A stretch of 64,000 nucleotides of DNA from Pterois miles (lineage: Eukaryota; Chordata; Actinopteri; Perciformes; Scorpaenidae). The stretch is taken from assembly GCA_947000775.1 (NCBI GenBank), contig CAMQGK010000637.1:12193501-12257500 (forward strand), given 5' to 3'. The notes below the pieces were generated by a model. The model saw only the letters and a list, made by a program, of their open reading frames with translations. It was not told where the DNA came from and did not search any database. How positions within the stretch are numbered: the stretch's first letter is position 1; each line of letters begins with the position of its first letter. Of this stretch, positions 34,081-45,087 are shown piece by piece. Both the position numbers and the translations under genes were made by a program.

Positions 34081-36352
34081 GACAGGCTATGGAGGAACCA
34101 GTTTGCGACAGCACCTTAACAGCTGGAACTGTGGTCATCCATCAGCACTGGGTTTGATATCAGGGCCGGCTCCCTGGTGGCTCATTGACACAGATGACAA
34201 ACCTGTCTGAGGGAGTTATGGAGCTGCCAATCCCTCCACTACATGCCACTTACTCAACTGACACCCGTCCATCCGGCTACGGCACTAAATTGAACAACCC
34301 ACTACTACGACTACTGTCACTGCTAATGGCATTTCCTAATAAAGCTGTTGTTTTTGGTTTTTAAAAAAAGGCTTCTCAACCTCAACAAGCTGCAGATAAA
34401 AGCTTAAACTCGGAGGATGTGAAACTGTGACTGGTGCACATTAACACTCCACGTCGTCGCTGGTGAGAATACTGCGTGCTCCCCACAACAGAAAACAATA
34501 CACAGCCACACAGTCGTTTACAACTCCAACTATATGACTGCAATAAAAAGCACGGCAAATGAGCCATTCTGGGAGCCCCAAGCCAGATGTTGAGTGAGTG
34601 GTGTGCGTAATAAGGCTTAATGAAGGGTTGGAGTTACCAAAGTGTCCAGGGAATGAGAGGGAATAAACACAACATAAACAAGTCCTAAAAATTCAACTTG
34701 GCAATCTGAAACATGTTGCTTGCAACCGTTCCAGATGAGATGGATTGAGGTTTTTTAACATGAACACTGGGATCAATCTGTATTATTTTTAACATGCTGG
34801 CCTTTCTGGCCTATAAAGTAGGTATTGTTCCATGTCTAGGTGTTAGCTCTGTGTAGGGTCCACTGAGGACCACCGTGTTTTCAAGGTGACATTATCCACA
34901 ATGAAAGGAGGCTTCCTGCACTGGGAGCTCACTGGTTTACAACTTCCTTCTTGTGGTGACAATCCTACCAAAAATGTGTGTCAGGTTGTTGACCAAGAGT
35001 GATGATCTATTCAAGTGGAAAAGCTTCACTCTTGAGACAAAACACTTCTTTTTTATGATTCAGAGATGAAACCAAATCTGTGATCCTGCTCTCAGCGCTG
35101 CCTCCACTAAAACTACATCGCTCTCCATGTGCTCCTTTACTACAGTTATACTCTCGGAGGTTAATGCCGGACATTGCTGCAACCGTCTTACAAGACAGAG
35201 GGGAGGTCACTGCCTCCTTCACACAGAGATAACATTTCCTTATCAGCTCTCTCTGTTGAAATGAAGTTTTGATGTTTGTGTGGTGGCAGTAAATCAAGTG
35301 TGCAGTGAAAAGTTGCCGTAACTTCTCATTTGAATGCACTAACGATGGCGCTCTGAAAACAGGAAGAAGCGGGTGCCAGATCCATGTTGCCATGTAGTAT
35401 TTCTGTGCGTCTTTAAAGACCAATTGAGAGAGGAAACAGCTGCATCAACTAGCAGGGAGCATTACACAACAAAATGTGACTTTTCATCCTCTGACACTGA
35501 GCCGATGTGGAGGCCGAGCACTCACATCTCGGTAGTGAAAGGACAGAGTTGCTCCTGAGAGCTCATAACAAGACAAGACAAATTAAGGAAAGGTTAAGAG
35601 ACGCTGATTGCGGCACAGAGGTCCACTCACTTAAAGTGATGCATTGCAAAATTGCTTTCCTATTGGGCAGAACATTCATTTTGTGTGACGGCTGTAGGCT
35701 CACTGTGTCAGCAAACAGGCTCGGGCTTTGTGTGTAGGTGTATCACAACAAGATATTTTTCTCGTTGGAAGTTTTAATGATTGTTCATTTCAGACTTGAA
35801 GTGAAGTGGCTTGAGCTTTATCATGCGTCCATATGTGGCATAAAAAAGACGAACGCCTCGGGTCTTCAGAGACCTGGGACCATATTACACCATTCATTTC
35901 ATTCAATAAGCCCTTGAATTGTGTTTTTATTCAAGGTATGCAGGTAGACTAAAAGCAGGTAATGTGTTTTCTCGCTCAACCTCATTTTGTGTCACTGATG
36001 GATTAATGCGCACACGAGGGGGAAGAAGTTTATGTTAGCTTACTTTCACATTAAGTAACTAAGAAAATGAAGACAAGCTTCAAGCAATGAGGATTATAAC
36101 TTGTTTTCCCCAAGTGGTCAGTGAGATATTTCAGAAGTAGAAACGGAGTATTAGTTCAGAGGTCATGAGCTTGGCAGCCATGCTGCTAAACACAGTGTGC
36201 TAAGCCATGGTGCAGTGACCACAAGATAATAACTGTTTTGTGAACACTCTGCTGTTGGGTAAAGTGTAACTGGTCCAATATGTTTATGAACATAAAAAAT
36301 AAAGGGCCACATTGACAGTTCGACGAATACGTGTTCAATACCGTATATTATG
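33854..36352. other. Quiet stretch with one CA microsatellite
   Basis: No repeat beyond (CA)19 at 34041-34079. A 138-codon minus-strand frame at 35007-35423 has no recognised domain. 34140-34330 and 35940-36100 are non-repetitive and could be regulatory. Confidence 0.35.
34041..34079. repeat. (CA)19 microsatellite
   Basis: Uninterrupted CA units followed by ATGACAGG. Confidence 0.97.
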
Positions 36353-36620
36353 TACTGTATTTTTCGCGCTATAAGGCACACTTAAAACTGTTTAACTCAG
36401 ACACTGATGATGAAGGATTTGATGGATTTGTGGAAGAGGAATGAACTGAAAAGTGAGTGTATTGTTTTGTCTTTCATGTGTTACAAGTGAAAAATGTTGA
36501 GAGTTATTGAAGTTATTGAGTTATTGAATGACTTGAATAACGTTTGACTTATCTGACCGTTTTGTTTTGCTTAATGCGCCTTATAATTCGGTGCGCCTTA
36601 TAGTGTGAAAAATATGTTGG
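36353..36620 (+). mobile_element. Palindromic-ended DNA element remnant (CTATAAGGCGCAC termini)
   Basis: The left end TTTTTCGCGCTATAAGGCAC and the reversed right end TTTTTCACACTATAAGGCGC are inverted repeats, with an extra ATGCGCCTTATAATTCGG block just inside the right end. The family is widespread in fish and from memory belongs to a DDE-transposase DNA transposon, possibly pogo/Tigger-like. That assignment is not proven here. Only about 268 bp remain: a 5' terminal block fused to the last codons of a protein gene and its 3' terminal block, which indicates a large internal deletion. Confidence 0.75.
36388..36444 (+). pseudogene. C-terminal coding fossil of a transposase-like protein
   Basis: In one frame the bases read LFNSDTDDEGFDGFVEEE then TGA (36442-36444). 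It is acidic with repeated Asp/Glu and a GFDGF motif, the style of an acidic C-terminal tail. It sits just inside the left terminal repeat of the palindromic element, so the rest of the protein has been deleted. No start codon or catalytic domain remains. The reading could be chance over 18 codons, but the acidic bias and position argue for a relic. Confidence 0.45.
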
Positions 36621-36669
36621 TAGTATAATATGTAGTTCAATATATGTTGAGTAAGTCTGTATAAGTCAA

Positions 36670-37204
36670 AGGTCTAAAGGATGCACCGATCCGACTTTTT
36701 CAGTTCCAATACCGATAGTGATACCTTGACTTTGGGTATCGGCCAATACTGAGTACCGATCCAATACCAGTGTACCTGTTTGGAAGTGACTGGGATCATT
36801 GTTTTATGTGTAAGACAATATTAAGCTTGATTTAAACATTGTTGTTCTAACTTTGTGAAACAAATGGTAACACATAACCATACAGATATAAACTTACAGA
36901 ATTGTATTAATTTTTAAAATAATAGCTTATACACCAGCAATTTGGTAAAAGAAACCTTCAAAATTAACAGGAATTAAAATTTAAATGAAAACTTTTTTTA
37001 ATGCTGCAACAAAACTTAAGGGATTTAAAACTTAAACAGGAATTAAACTTCCAGCACAGTATACAATGTATAAAGTATATAAACATAGAACCTAATTGAA
37101 AAGATCTGCCCTATTGTCAATGATCTATTTCAATGCTAATGTAAATTATATTGCGTCTGGTAAATAACACTGGCTTTAGATAGGGACATTCACATTTTTT
37201 TCCC
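36670..37204 (+). mobile_element. hAT-like element, left terminal region (GGATGCACCGATCCGAC)
   Basis: AAGGATGCACCGATCCGACT, TTCCAATACCGATAGTGATA and GGGTATCGGCCAATACTGAG form the start of a fish element family I recognise by its run of ATCGG/CCGAT repeats. No inverted right terminus was found; the body fades into AT-rich sequence before the reverse repeat at 37205. The right edge is therefore arbitrary. Confidence 0.55.
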
Positions 37205-37288
37205 CCCATTGGCCACCATAGCTCTCATACAGAAGTTACAGTTTTACTGCTAGATGCCATCAAACTCTACACACTGCACCTTTAAATA
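37205..37288 (-). mobile_element. TTTAAAGGTGCAGTGTG element, terminal fragment
   Basis: Reversed, it reads TTTAAAGGTGCAGTGTGTAG then ATGGCATCTAGCAGTAAAAC, the left terminus shared with copies at 1784 and 4782. The rest of the element is missing. It abuts the hAT-like body to its left. Confidence 0.7.
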
Positions 37289-38785
37289 AATAACAAATAT
37301 ATGTTCAATACTGTTTAACGTGAGGTTCAATTGAATATGTAAAGGGTCTGTAGGAATGTTTGACAAAACACTTATGCATTTAAAGGCTAATGTAATATTA
37401 TATTACATTTGCATAAGAATAATTGTTATGAATTGACTATATTTGAAAACAGTTCAGTCTAATGCTGCAAAAACAAGTGAATGTTTAATGTTTTCTCCAT
37501 ATTTATTAGTTGTAAATACGTATATATTCCTACTTATTTGATTATTTTATTTGTGAGGGACCATGTACAATATTAAACAGAAATTATACTATTCAATGTG
37601 TTCTACCAGAGGTAGCTTAAAGCTAATCTTAATCTCTCTCTTGTCAGGTCACATTTACACATATAAAGTATGTACAAAGTTGCACACACCCACCATGTCT
37701 GCAACAAGTGCAAAAACAAGGATATTTGTACACAAAGCAAAACCAATAAAATGCAGTCAGTGGTTAGTTTTCAGCAGACTTTTCAATTTGGCTTCAACCA
37801 CTGATATGAAATGAATATCAGTAGCTTATTACTTTAGGTTTATGTTCCACAGTAACACCCAATGCTGCAGAATGACCCGCTCCTGTCTCAACGCTCCTGC
37901 GCAAATGTGTCTGATCAAGCGTCTGGGTGTGAAGTGACCTATGCTGTGCCAGAGAGATAAGCCAGAGCTGGAAGTCAGGCCTGTCCAGTCGGCCAGGTCA
38001 AGACATCGGAGTCAGACACACACAGCAAATGACACGCTGTCTGTCTCACGTTAGTACTGTCAGTGGCAGGCAGAGGAGCTTTTCACCGACACCAGCGCCA
38101 ATTTCTGTGGGGCTCCACCAACACACAGGAACAGGAAGTACCTCATCACCACACTGTTTCTATTTCCCTGAGCTGCATCCAAATGCTGGTACGACCACAA
38201 CGTTTTACCCTCCTGAATGAACTTATCGTCAATAGGGAATAAAATCTTTCTTTCTCTCTCAACCACACACACATGGAAGAAAATTGATTGCTGTATAAAA
38301 CACCACCAAATAGGGGTTGTTGGATTTTGTCAGACACTCCGGAGTCCCGTCTGCTGCGAAGTTTCTTCTTCACTTATGTATGTATATTCAAGTTATAAAA
38401 CAAACCATAAAACTGATAAATCAAACAGTCGCACAGCCAGATTCTGTAAGCCGCCTCTTCCCCCGACATAAACCGCAGTATGTCACTAATGCGTAGGTCA
38501 GAGCTGAAAGGACTGCCAGAGTTTTTAGTAGCCTTGTAAATATTAAAGTCTGCTTGTAAAGTTTCATAAAGTGCTGAAATCGCCAACAGCTACTTCATTT
38601 TACTGTCAGCCTGCAAAAAATTACAAAGCTGTTGATGTGAAATCCTGCGCAGATTGACAAGTCATCTTATTACTGTGTTCAAAGAGTTTTAACAGTAGGC
38701 TGTGGTTCATGCAGTGGCTGCCTAGTGGTGTGCTATAGAGGAGGTGAGGGGTCCATGTCTGTATGGACTCTGACACTGTGAGTTA

Positions 38786-38800
38786 CCACTAGAGGGCAAA
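38786..38800 (+). promoter_or_regulatory. CTCF-like core motif
   Basis: CCACTAGAGGGCAAA agrees with the core CCASYAGRKGGCRS up to the last base. It lies in non-repeat DNA, so is a better candidate for a conserved insulator site than the repeat-borne motifs. Confidence 0.45.
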
Positions 38801-39172
38801 GCAGCTCCAAAAATCTCTCCAGACTCAACCCACCATCAGTTATTTGTGACTGCTGAGATACTGGAGATGAAAAAAGACTATGCTTGGCAGATCATTCATT
38901 CACAAGGGTGTAAATTACTAATTACAACATGTAATGTATAACACATAAATCCTCTGTATAATGAATGTTTGTTACAGGAACAAGTCAATGTGTTTTCCTC
39001 AATGATGGCCTGATGGTTCATATTTGGGTAGGAATAATCTTTTTAAATTAATATGACTGCCTGCTTGCAGCACATCTTGCTGTTGCGCGGGTCAGAGGTC
39101 AGCTCACCCTCTTGCTTTTTAGTTCTTAATCTTTGTCACAGCTGAAGTTGAATGAAAACAGGATTGAGGGCC

Positions 39173-39417
39173 TATAAATAAGACAACATATATCCTTCAT
39201 AGACACAGAAGGTGCTGAGATGTATTGTATTAAGTGCTTCCTGTCGTGGCCGTGCTATGGGGCTGGATCCACTGGTCTGCAGCTGCTCCTCTGCGTTGTG
39301 TTGCTGCTCCCCTCAGCTGTGCTGTGCTCCACAGAGAGTCCCACTCTGCTCCTGCGAGTCTGGGCCTCAGGCCCCACAGCCACCTGGGCCACAGGGAGAA
39401 GGAATGCGCTGACTTAA
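39173..39417 (+). other. TATA-like box plus short secretory-looking open frame
   Basis: TATAAATA (39173-39180) lies about 40 bp before an ATG at 39220 opening a 65-codon frame ending TAA. Residues about 19-34 are hydrophobic (LQLLLCVVLLLPSAVLC) with a plausible signal-peptidase site before STES. No further domain, no good splice donor inside the frame, and alternative frames overlap. It could be a first exon, a microprotein gene or chance. I do not recognise it. Confidence 0.15.
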
Positions 39418-40457
39418 TGGTACCGTAAATCAAGACGAGCCACACAGGGATCCCGGCGCTGCCATTGGACGACACCGTTCCTCTAGAAAGCCCAGCCCAC
39501 TTTGAACTCGAGGCATGTGGAAACAGAGTGTGTGGATCCACTCACAGTCAGTTTGCACGGGGACACGTTCTGTGCAGCTCTCGGTTTGGTCCACTTCTCC
39601 AGTCACCTCTTTCAGAGGTCGAGGAGGTCTCAGCGAGGCAAGACACAGAGCAGGAGGGTTGAAACTGAGTGCGAGGAGCTCTAACCCCCTCAAGGCTGAT
39701 GGGAAACTAGTTGGGGGCACGGAAGGGCTGAGCACTGAGGCAGACTGCCATAAGTGATTGCAGCTGCTGCCGAGGCCTTGAAGTTGGCTACAATAACATC
39801 CAGCCAAGTCAGGCAGATGACAAGGTGTGAGGGAGCCTGTTTGTTTTAATCCTGCTGTAGGTGCCAACTCTAAAGAGAGACGCTGCGGGTAAAAACAACA
39901 ACATAGGTGCAATCCAGAGTGTATTTTGATAGTGATTCAAGATAATGGTGGTTTTTATCATAGTCATGTAGCAACAGTCTATGTATGAGTCCATGTTCTC
40001 AGGAGCCTTTACTGTTATTTCTGGAGCATGTTTTACTGTATGTTTTAGGACAGTTGCACATCTGGAGCAACTGTGAATATACAGCAATTATTGGTGCTAT
40101 CATTTTAGCTGTTGCACATGCATCAACTTTTATACTCAGTAAAGTGTATCAGTTAGTTGTGTTACTGTATTATTATAGCCCCGTTTTGACCTTTTGAGGA
40201 ACTCATTGCATTTCAACTGCAGGGGTCAGGGTCTAAATTAAGTTCTAGGGACATTTATGGCATTATTTTTTTTTATCATTTCACAGCGGATATGCTCTAA
40301 AGCACAAATAAATAACCATCAAACACTCAGAGGATTTACTATGGAGACAGATGCTCTTGGTTTCATTTTCCTCTGCTGCATTTCATTCATTATATCCAAC
40401 GTGCATCAGTAAATACTATGCAGCAGTAAATGTCGGCACAGTGCCACAATAGCTACG

Positions 40458-40484
40458 TTTTTTTTTTTTTTTTTTTTTTTTTTT
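40458..40484. repeat. Poly-T tract (T27)
   Basis: Uninterrupted T run between AGCTACG and GATGAAACAGG, possibly the reversed tail of a retroposon. Confidence 0.95.
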
Positions 40485-40700
40485 GATGAAACAGGCGGGC
40501 ACACTGAACTGCAGGCTGCAGAGTGTTTACTGCTGCGACCACCTCAGCAGCCCTCATCCCATGTCATGTTGCTTTTTCACACATCTTCTAGGTCTTTAGG
40601 CTGCTATCCGAATACAGACCAGAATGGGCTTGGAGGAACCTTTAAGACCTATAATGACCAGAAACTTCTTGGTGGAAACCTGGCTTTTATTTTATATTTT

Positions 40701-40852
40701 TATCCATCCATCCATTATCTGTAACCACTTATCCTGTTCAGGGTTGTGGTGGTGGTGGTGGGTGGGGGACCTAACCTGCATGTCTTTGGACTGTGGGAGG
40801 ACGCCAAACCGTGCTATCACAGGGAGGACATGCAAACTCCACACAGAAGGGT
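40701..40852 (-). mobile_element. L2-like LINE 3' tail, reverse copy
   Basis: ATCCATCCATCCATTATCTG and AACCACTTATCCTGTTCAGG are the reversed tail; TGCATGTCTTTGGACTGTGG, GGGAGGACATGCAAACTCCA and CACACAGAAGGG are further-upstream LINE landmarks. The expected GCTCCAGCCCCC / GACCTGTCC block between them is replaced by GTGGTGGTGGTGG, so an internal deletion or microsatellite expansion has occurred. Confidence 0.85.
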
Positions 40853-41489
40853 CTTCCATGTCTTTATAATATCCTAAATTATTAATTTGTCTCCCAGATG
40901 GCACAAACTGCATCGATGACGCCTCTCACAAAGTTATTTCGATTCACTGTGCCAGAGCTGCTGTTTCGTCTTCTCCGGCTGCCTGTTCCCTATCAGGTCC
41001 AACTGAATGAAGGCATTCACAGTGCGGTAGCTGCAGCAGCAACAGAGAGGTTGGTGGTGAAAGACGCTTCATTTTTCTCCCCAGGACTAACTTCTCCATG
41101 CAGTGTGGGACAGGACTAATGACAGTCATGTTAATGATGTTGACACTCCCACCAGCGCCAGCCAGCGTACAGTAATGAGGGGAAGTAAATAGCAGGTAGC
41201 TGACAACGCGGCTGCTTCCGCTGCCACACAAACTAATGATCCCTTTCACACCCCCTGAACATACTTTGTAAAGATGACAGCGCACAGTTTAGGAGGGTAA
41301 ATCCTGCCTTTCTTACACCTTCACTCCACCTGTCAGTGGAGAACACCTCTGTTAAAATGTGATACAACCTCACATCTACATCTGTATTGTCCTGCTAGAT
41401 CCCAACTGGGTGGGAAAAAAAGATCTTATAAAGTGATCTGCAGCCATGTGGAGGCCTGATCTTTCACTGGGGATTAGCTCTGCTTATCC
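40853..41489. other. Unassigned stretch, no gene seen
   Basis: Frames at 40898-41119 and 40944-41285 overlap on opposite strands with no domain support. No repeat is recognised. Confidence 0.35.
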
Positions 41490-41640
41490 AGTAAAGCCCA
41501 GTGGGTAGAGCATGGCATTAACACAGCAGGGTTCCAGATTGTATTACCTCTGCATCACCCTCGGTTAAAGAAGCACCGCTATGATCTTACAGCACGTGCA
41601 ATCATAAGGGGCTTTGGATCAAATTTAGTGTTGGACTATA
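41490..41640 (+). mobile_element. Degenerate tRNA-derived SINE
   Basis: AAAGCCCAGTGGGTAGAGCA resembles a box A region and GGGTTCCAGATT a decayed box B 35 bases on. The 3' end GGGGCTTTGGATCAAATTTA resembles the CGCTTTGGATAAA tail common to V-SINE-type fish elements. The spacing of about 140 bp fits a short SINE. It differs in head and tail from the SINE at 645, so it belongs to another family. Confidence 0.5.
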
Positions 41641-43310
41641 CCAAAACAATTTTTATGCATACATCTGCTGCCCAGCATGTCATTGAACTTGATAGTGTCA
41701 TATATCTGGATCTGGATCAGAAACATCCCTTCTGATCATGTACAGTAACATATCATGTCTGCTGAGTGGAAAAATTAAACAAAGCCCAAAGTAATCTGAT
41801 AGCAGGGAGGAAAAAAAAAGAAAGGAAAGAAAAATGAGTGGTGTAAGTCTTTTGGTTTACCTGCTGCGCTCCTCTCATATCTGAGGGTATGTGTCTGCGT
41901 GACCCCGCTCTGAACTCCAAAGTGAAAAATTCATTCACCTCAGGAGCGTCTGTACAGCATGTGAAGATTGATGCGTGTGGCAGAGCCCATGAGTAATGAT
42001 GTCAACAGTCATCTCGGCAGTGGTGGCCATTATTATCATCTCTAGCATGAAATGACACAGGGCCTAATCTGATCCCTAAACAACCTATCACAGCGAACCC
42101 AGAGAGCGCTCCGCCATGCTCTGGGCTCACGGAAAATAATTTACATACTGAAATCAGTGGGACCGTGAGATCTTTGGTATTAATGGCTTCCCCAAACGAA
42201 AATGATCTCCATGTTTCGGCGGCATATCTCATGGACAGGACATGGTGGATGTTCTGCCTAGCAGCATGTGATATCTCATGTGATGAGCGTCAACCCCATT
42301 TGCCAGTGGTCGTGCCTGAAGCCACAGAGCATAGGAAAATGAATCTGCCCCAGCAGCTGAGGTCCTGAATGCCACAACGTGACGTCACTGATTACTATGT
42401 AAAAACACAACAGGCCTCATTTTTAAAAATGTATGCAGATGACTAGATTTTATTTATTTGACAATATATAAATCATTTGATCTGATCATTTCTTTTAATT
42501 AATATTAGCTGTGTGTTTTTTATGTGTTATTCTTATTATTTCCGGCTCAGTGTCGTGAAATAAACAAATGTCAGAGCTGAAATATTTTCTGAACCTCATG
42601 CTCACATCGTGACCAGGTTTTGTTTGTTTGGCTTGTGTGTGTGTGTGTGTCTGACTGAGACAGACAGACAGATTTACGGAGGGAGGTGGACGAAAAGGGG
42701 GGTGGATATTCCATCAACACAGTGTCTGTAGAGGCACAAGGACTCTCTGACCCTCCTGTGAACTGTCGGGGGGGTTGCAGAGGCCACCGGAGGGGTCAAA
42801 GGTCAGCATGCATGCGCGTCACAAACAATGCACAGCTTTGCCCACAGCACAGAGAGAAGACAGTCACCACAGGCTGCTCAGACGAGCCAGAATGTAATTA
42901 CGCTAAACATGCTTTCATGACATTTCTTTTTTAACTTTTGAGTATGCAAGGATTTCTCTCTCCGTTCTTGCTTTTTCCTCAAGAAGAAATTGCTTATTTA
43001 GTATGCTTCAAACAGAAGATGGGATTAGGATTTCATAGTTTATGTAGCACACATGATATATATACACCACAGTAACTATATTTAGGTAATTTATACGATA
43101 TGAATTGTAGATTTACCATCTCAACTTCAGTATGACTCTTTACAAGTTTGACTCACAGTACTCCCTCAATCAGGCCTGCAGAGCTGCACCACAAGACTCA
43201 CTATTTCTGCACATATGTAGTTGCACAATGCACAACTCATGATTAGCTTAACTTTTAAAATAATAATAATTAAAAAAAAATTGCTCTTTATACCTTCTGT
43301 ACTTCTTTAG
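41641..43310. other. Quiet stretch with TG microsatellite
   Basis: (TG)9 at 42633-42650 is followed by CAGACAGACAGA. 41950-42400 is non-repetitive with a palindromic CRE-type TGACGTCA at 42380-42387 and could be regulatory. No gene is seen. Confidence 0.35.
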
Positions 43311-43372
43311 ACTGTTTATATGTGCTGCTGTAATGTGCAAAGTTTCTGGGGATCAATAAAATCATAAGTTGA
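43311..43372 (+). mobile_element. Possible retroposon 3' end with AATAAA
   Basis: GTGCTGCTGTAATGTGCAAA, TTTCTGGGGATCAATAAAAT resembles the GGGGATYAATAAA end of fish LINEs and of the SINE at 645-921 (ACGGGGATTAATAAAGG). No body is recognised upstream. Confidence 0.4.
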
Positions 43373-43669
43373 CTTAATTAAACTGGTTGAACTGCAGCTT
43401 CAGATCAGTTTAATGCATACCGCATGAGAACATGTTGAACTGCTAAAACGTCTTTCTAAGGTAAAGTTGCAAATAGAACAGATTTCTGCCCACTTAGATC
43501 CACACAATCCACTAGATTCTTTAATGCTAAACGTTCAGTTGACTATACATGCTGATGAAGGTCTGATAGGCAAAAAGTGTGCGGAAATCTTTTCTAATAT
43601 CTTCTGGACTCATTTATGTTTCCAGCACCTTAGCTAAGATTTAAACAAGTGGATTGGTTGTTTATCCTG

Positions 43670-44560
43670 CATAAGATAAAGGTGCTAAAAGCAAGATTGG
43701 GAGCATTTGAAGAAGAAGAAGAAGAAGATCTACCTTTATTAGTCCCACAATGGGGAAATTCAATTTACACTCTGTTAAACTCATACATGCTACATGCAGA
43801 CCTGAAACACACATACATGCATTAATGGAGAGACGTCAGAGTGAGGGGGCCGCTCCTGACAAGCGCCCCGAGCAGTTGGGGGTTTGGTGCCTTGCTCAGG
43901 GGCACCTCGGCAGTGCCCAAGAGGTATACTGGCACCTCTCCAGCTACCAGTTCACACTCAGTTTTTGGTCCATGTCGGGACTTGAACCGGTGACCCTCCG
44001 GTTCCCAAGCCAACTCCCTACAGACTGAGCTACTGCCGCCTCTCAACAGTTCTAAACCTGACAACGGTGATATGTCGGCTTACAGCTAACTGTGCCAACA
44101 GTGCAAACAACAGTGAAAGTGATGACAGAGATAGCAGTGTTATGCCCGAGGGGGAACCGGGAAGGTGGGTGCTTTGCTTCTGAGATGACGGCGTCGGTCG
44201 GGATGGCGTTACCAGCTGTAACTGTTATATGAGCACAGTGCGAAGCAGTAGCTATGAGCTAGCCAGTGGGGCACGTTCACATGCACAACTGTGCTCTAAA
44301 AGCATGCGTGACCGGCCCGGCTATGTCAACAAAGCACGGAGAAGCTCAGATTACAGCACACACAGAGGGAGAGTGACTTTGCTCTCTGTTCAGGTAGACA
44401 TTACTCCTCTATATCTTTATATAGCAAATAGTTGTTCGATGCCATGTCAGTGCTCTGGATATCATATATAGCACATTTAAATCAGCTCACATTCTATCTT
44501 GAACATACCTGCTTTTATATAAATTATATATGAAACAGACCTTTTACCTTGTTTGTTGAG
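43670..44560 (+). repeat. Dispersed repeat split by a SINE
   Basis: Left piece GGTGCTAAAAGCAAGATTGG (43681-43708), right piece from about 44041: GTGCCAACAGTGCAAACAAC, GTGACCGGCCCGGCTATGTC, AACAAAGCACGGAGAAGC, TAGACATTACTCCTCTATAT, TATATAGCAAATAGTTGTTC. I recognise this order from a fish repeat family in which the two pieces are adjacent. Single copy in the window, so confidence is moderate. Confidence 0.5.
43709..44040 (-). mobile_element. tRNA-derived SINE, copy 2 with GAA tail
   Basis: Reversed, it starts GGCGGCAGTAGCTCAGTCTG, has box B-like GGTTCAAGTCCCGACATGG, the core GGGCACTGCCGAGGTGCCCC and ends TCCCCATTGTGGGACTAATA, AAGGTAG and then a CTT (GAA) microsatellite tail at 43709-43727. It retains about 37 bp between tRNA head and core (GTGAACTGGTAGCTGGAGAG) missing from the copy at 645, so the two represent different subfamilies or a deletion. 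Confidence 0.9.
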
Positions 44561-45052
44561 CTTAATTAGTTTGTTGCGTGATTGCAAAAAAAAGAGCAAA
44601 AACAATATCACAATATTTTAATTCTTCAAAGAGCCAGAAATCTAATGTGTTCTCCATCTTTTACATGTTAGAGCACACCTTGCATCCCTGTACAAGGAAT
44701 TATCACAGCACCAATAAATCACTGCATGGACATGTAAATGTTAAAGAGTGATCCAAACATAGTACATGCTGGTGGGTGGCAAATTGTTATGTCAGCACAG
44801 AGCTTTGCTGAGAAAGGAGTGCAGAAATGTCCAGTTTGCCCTTGTGGCAACATGTGCACCTGCTCTGCAGTCGCCGGCTCTGAGACGTAAGGGATCTAAC
44901 TAACGGGGAGAGGAACATCAGGGCTCGCCGCCATGTCTGCTGCCTTGCTGAGGAGTGGGCTGACAGCGAAGAGACAGAAGGACGCCAAAGGGATGTGTCT
45001 GTTGCGGAACGATAGGAGTGACTGGCTCAGCTTTGCATGGCCCAGTCATATG

Positions 45053-45087
45053 CCCCCCCCCCCCCCCCTCTCCCCCATGTCCCCCCC
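45053..45087. repeat. Poly-C tract (C16 plus interrupted C runs)
   Basis: C16 at 45053-45068 followed by TCTCCCCCATGTCCCCCCC. The minus strand has four or more G runs, so it is a G-quadruplex candidate. It produces poly-Pro frames that should be ignored. Confidence 0.93.

Larger units (their letters stand above)
37289..40457. other. Long quiet stretch, no supported gene
   Basis: No recognised repeat. A GC-richer island at 39210-39780 has open frames on both strands, including a 160-codon minus-strand frame at 39430-39912 without domains. One frame (39220-39417) starts with a signal-peptide-like segment. A CTCF-like core is at 38786. Confidence 0.35.

Noticed and set aside
35007..35423. 138-codon minus-strand frame
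   Set aside because: No domain, signal peptide or splice context found on reading the translation.
39430..39912. 160-codon minus-strand frame, the longest in the window
   Set aside because: No domain, no splice signals, and overlapping plus-strand frames in the same GC-rich patch; expected by chance where stop codons are scarce.
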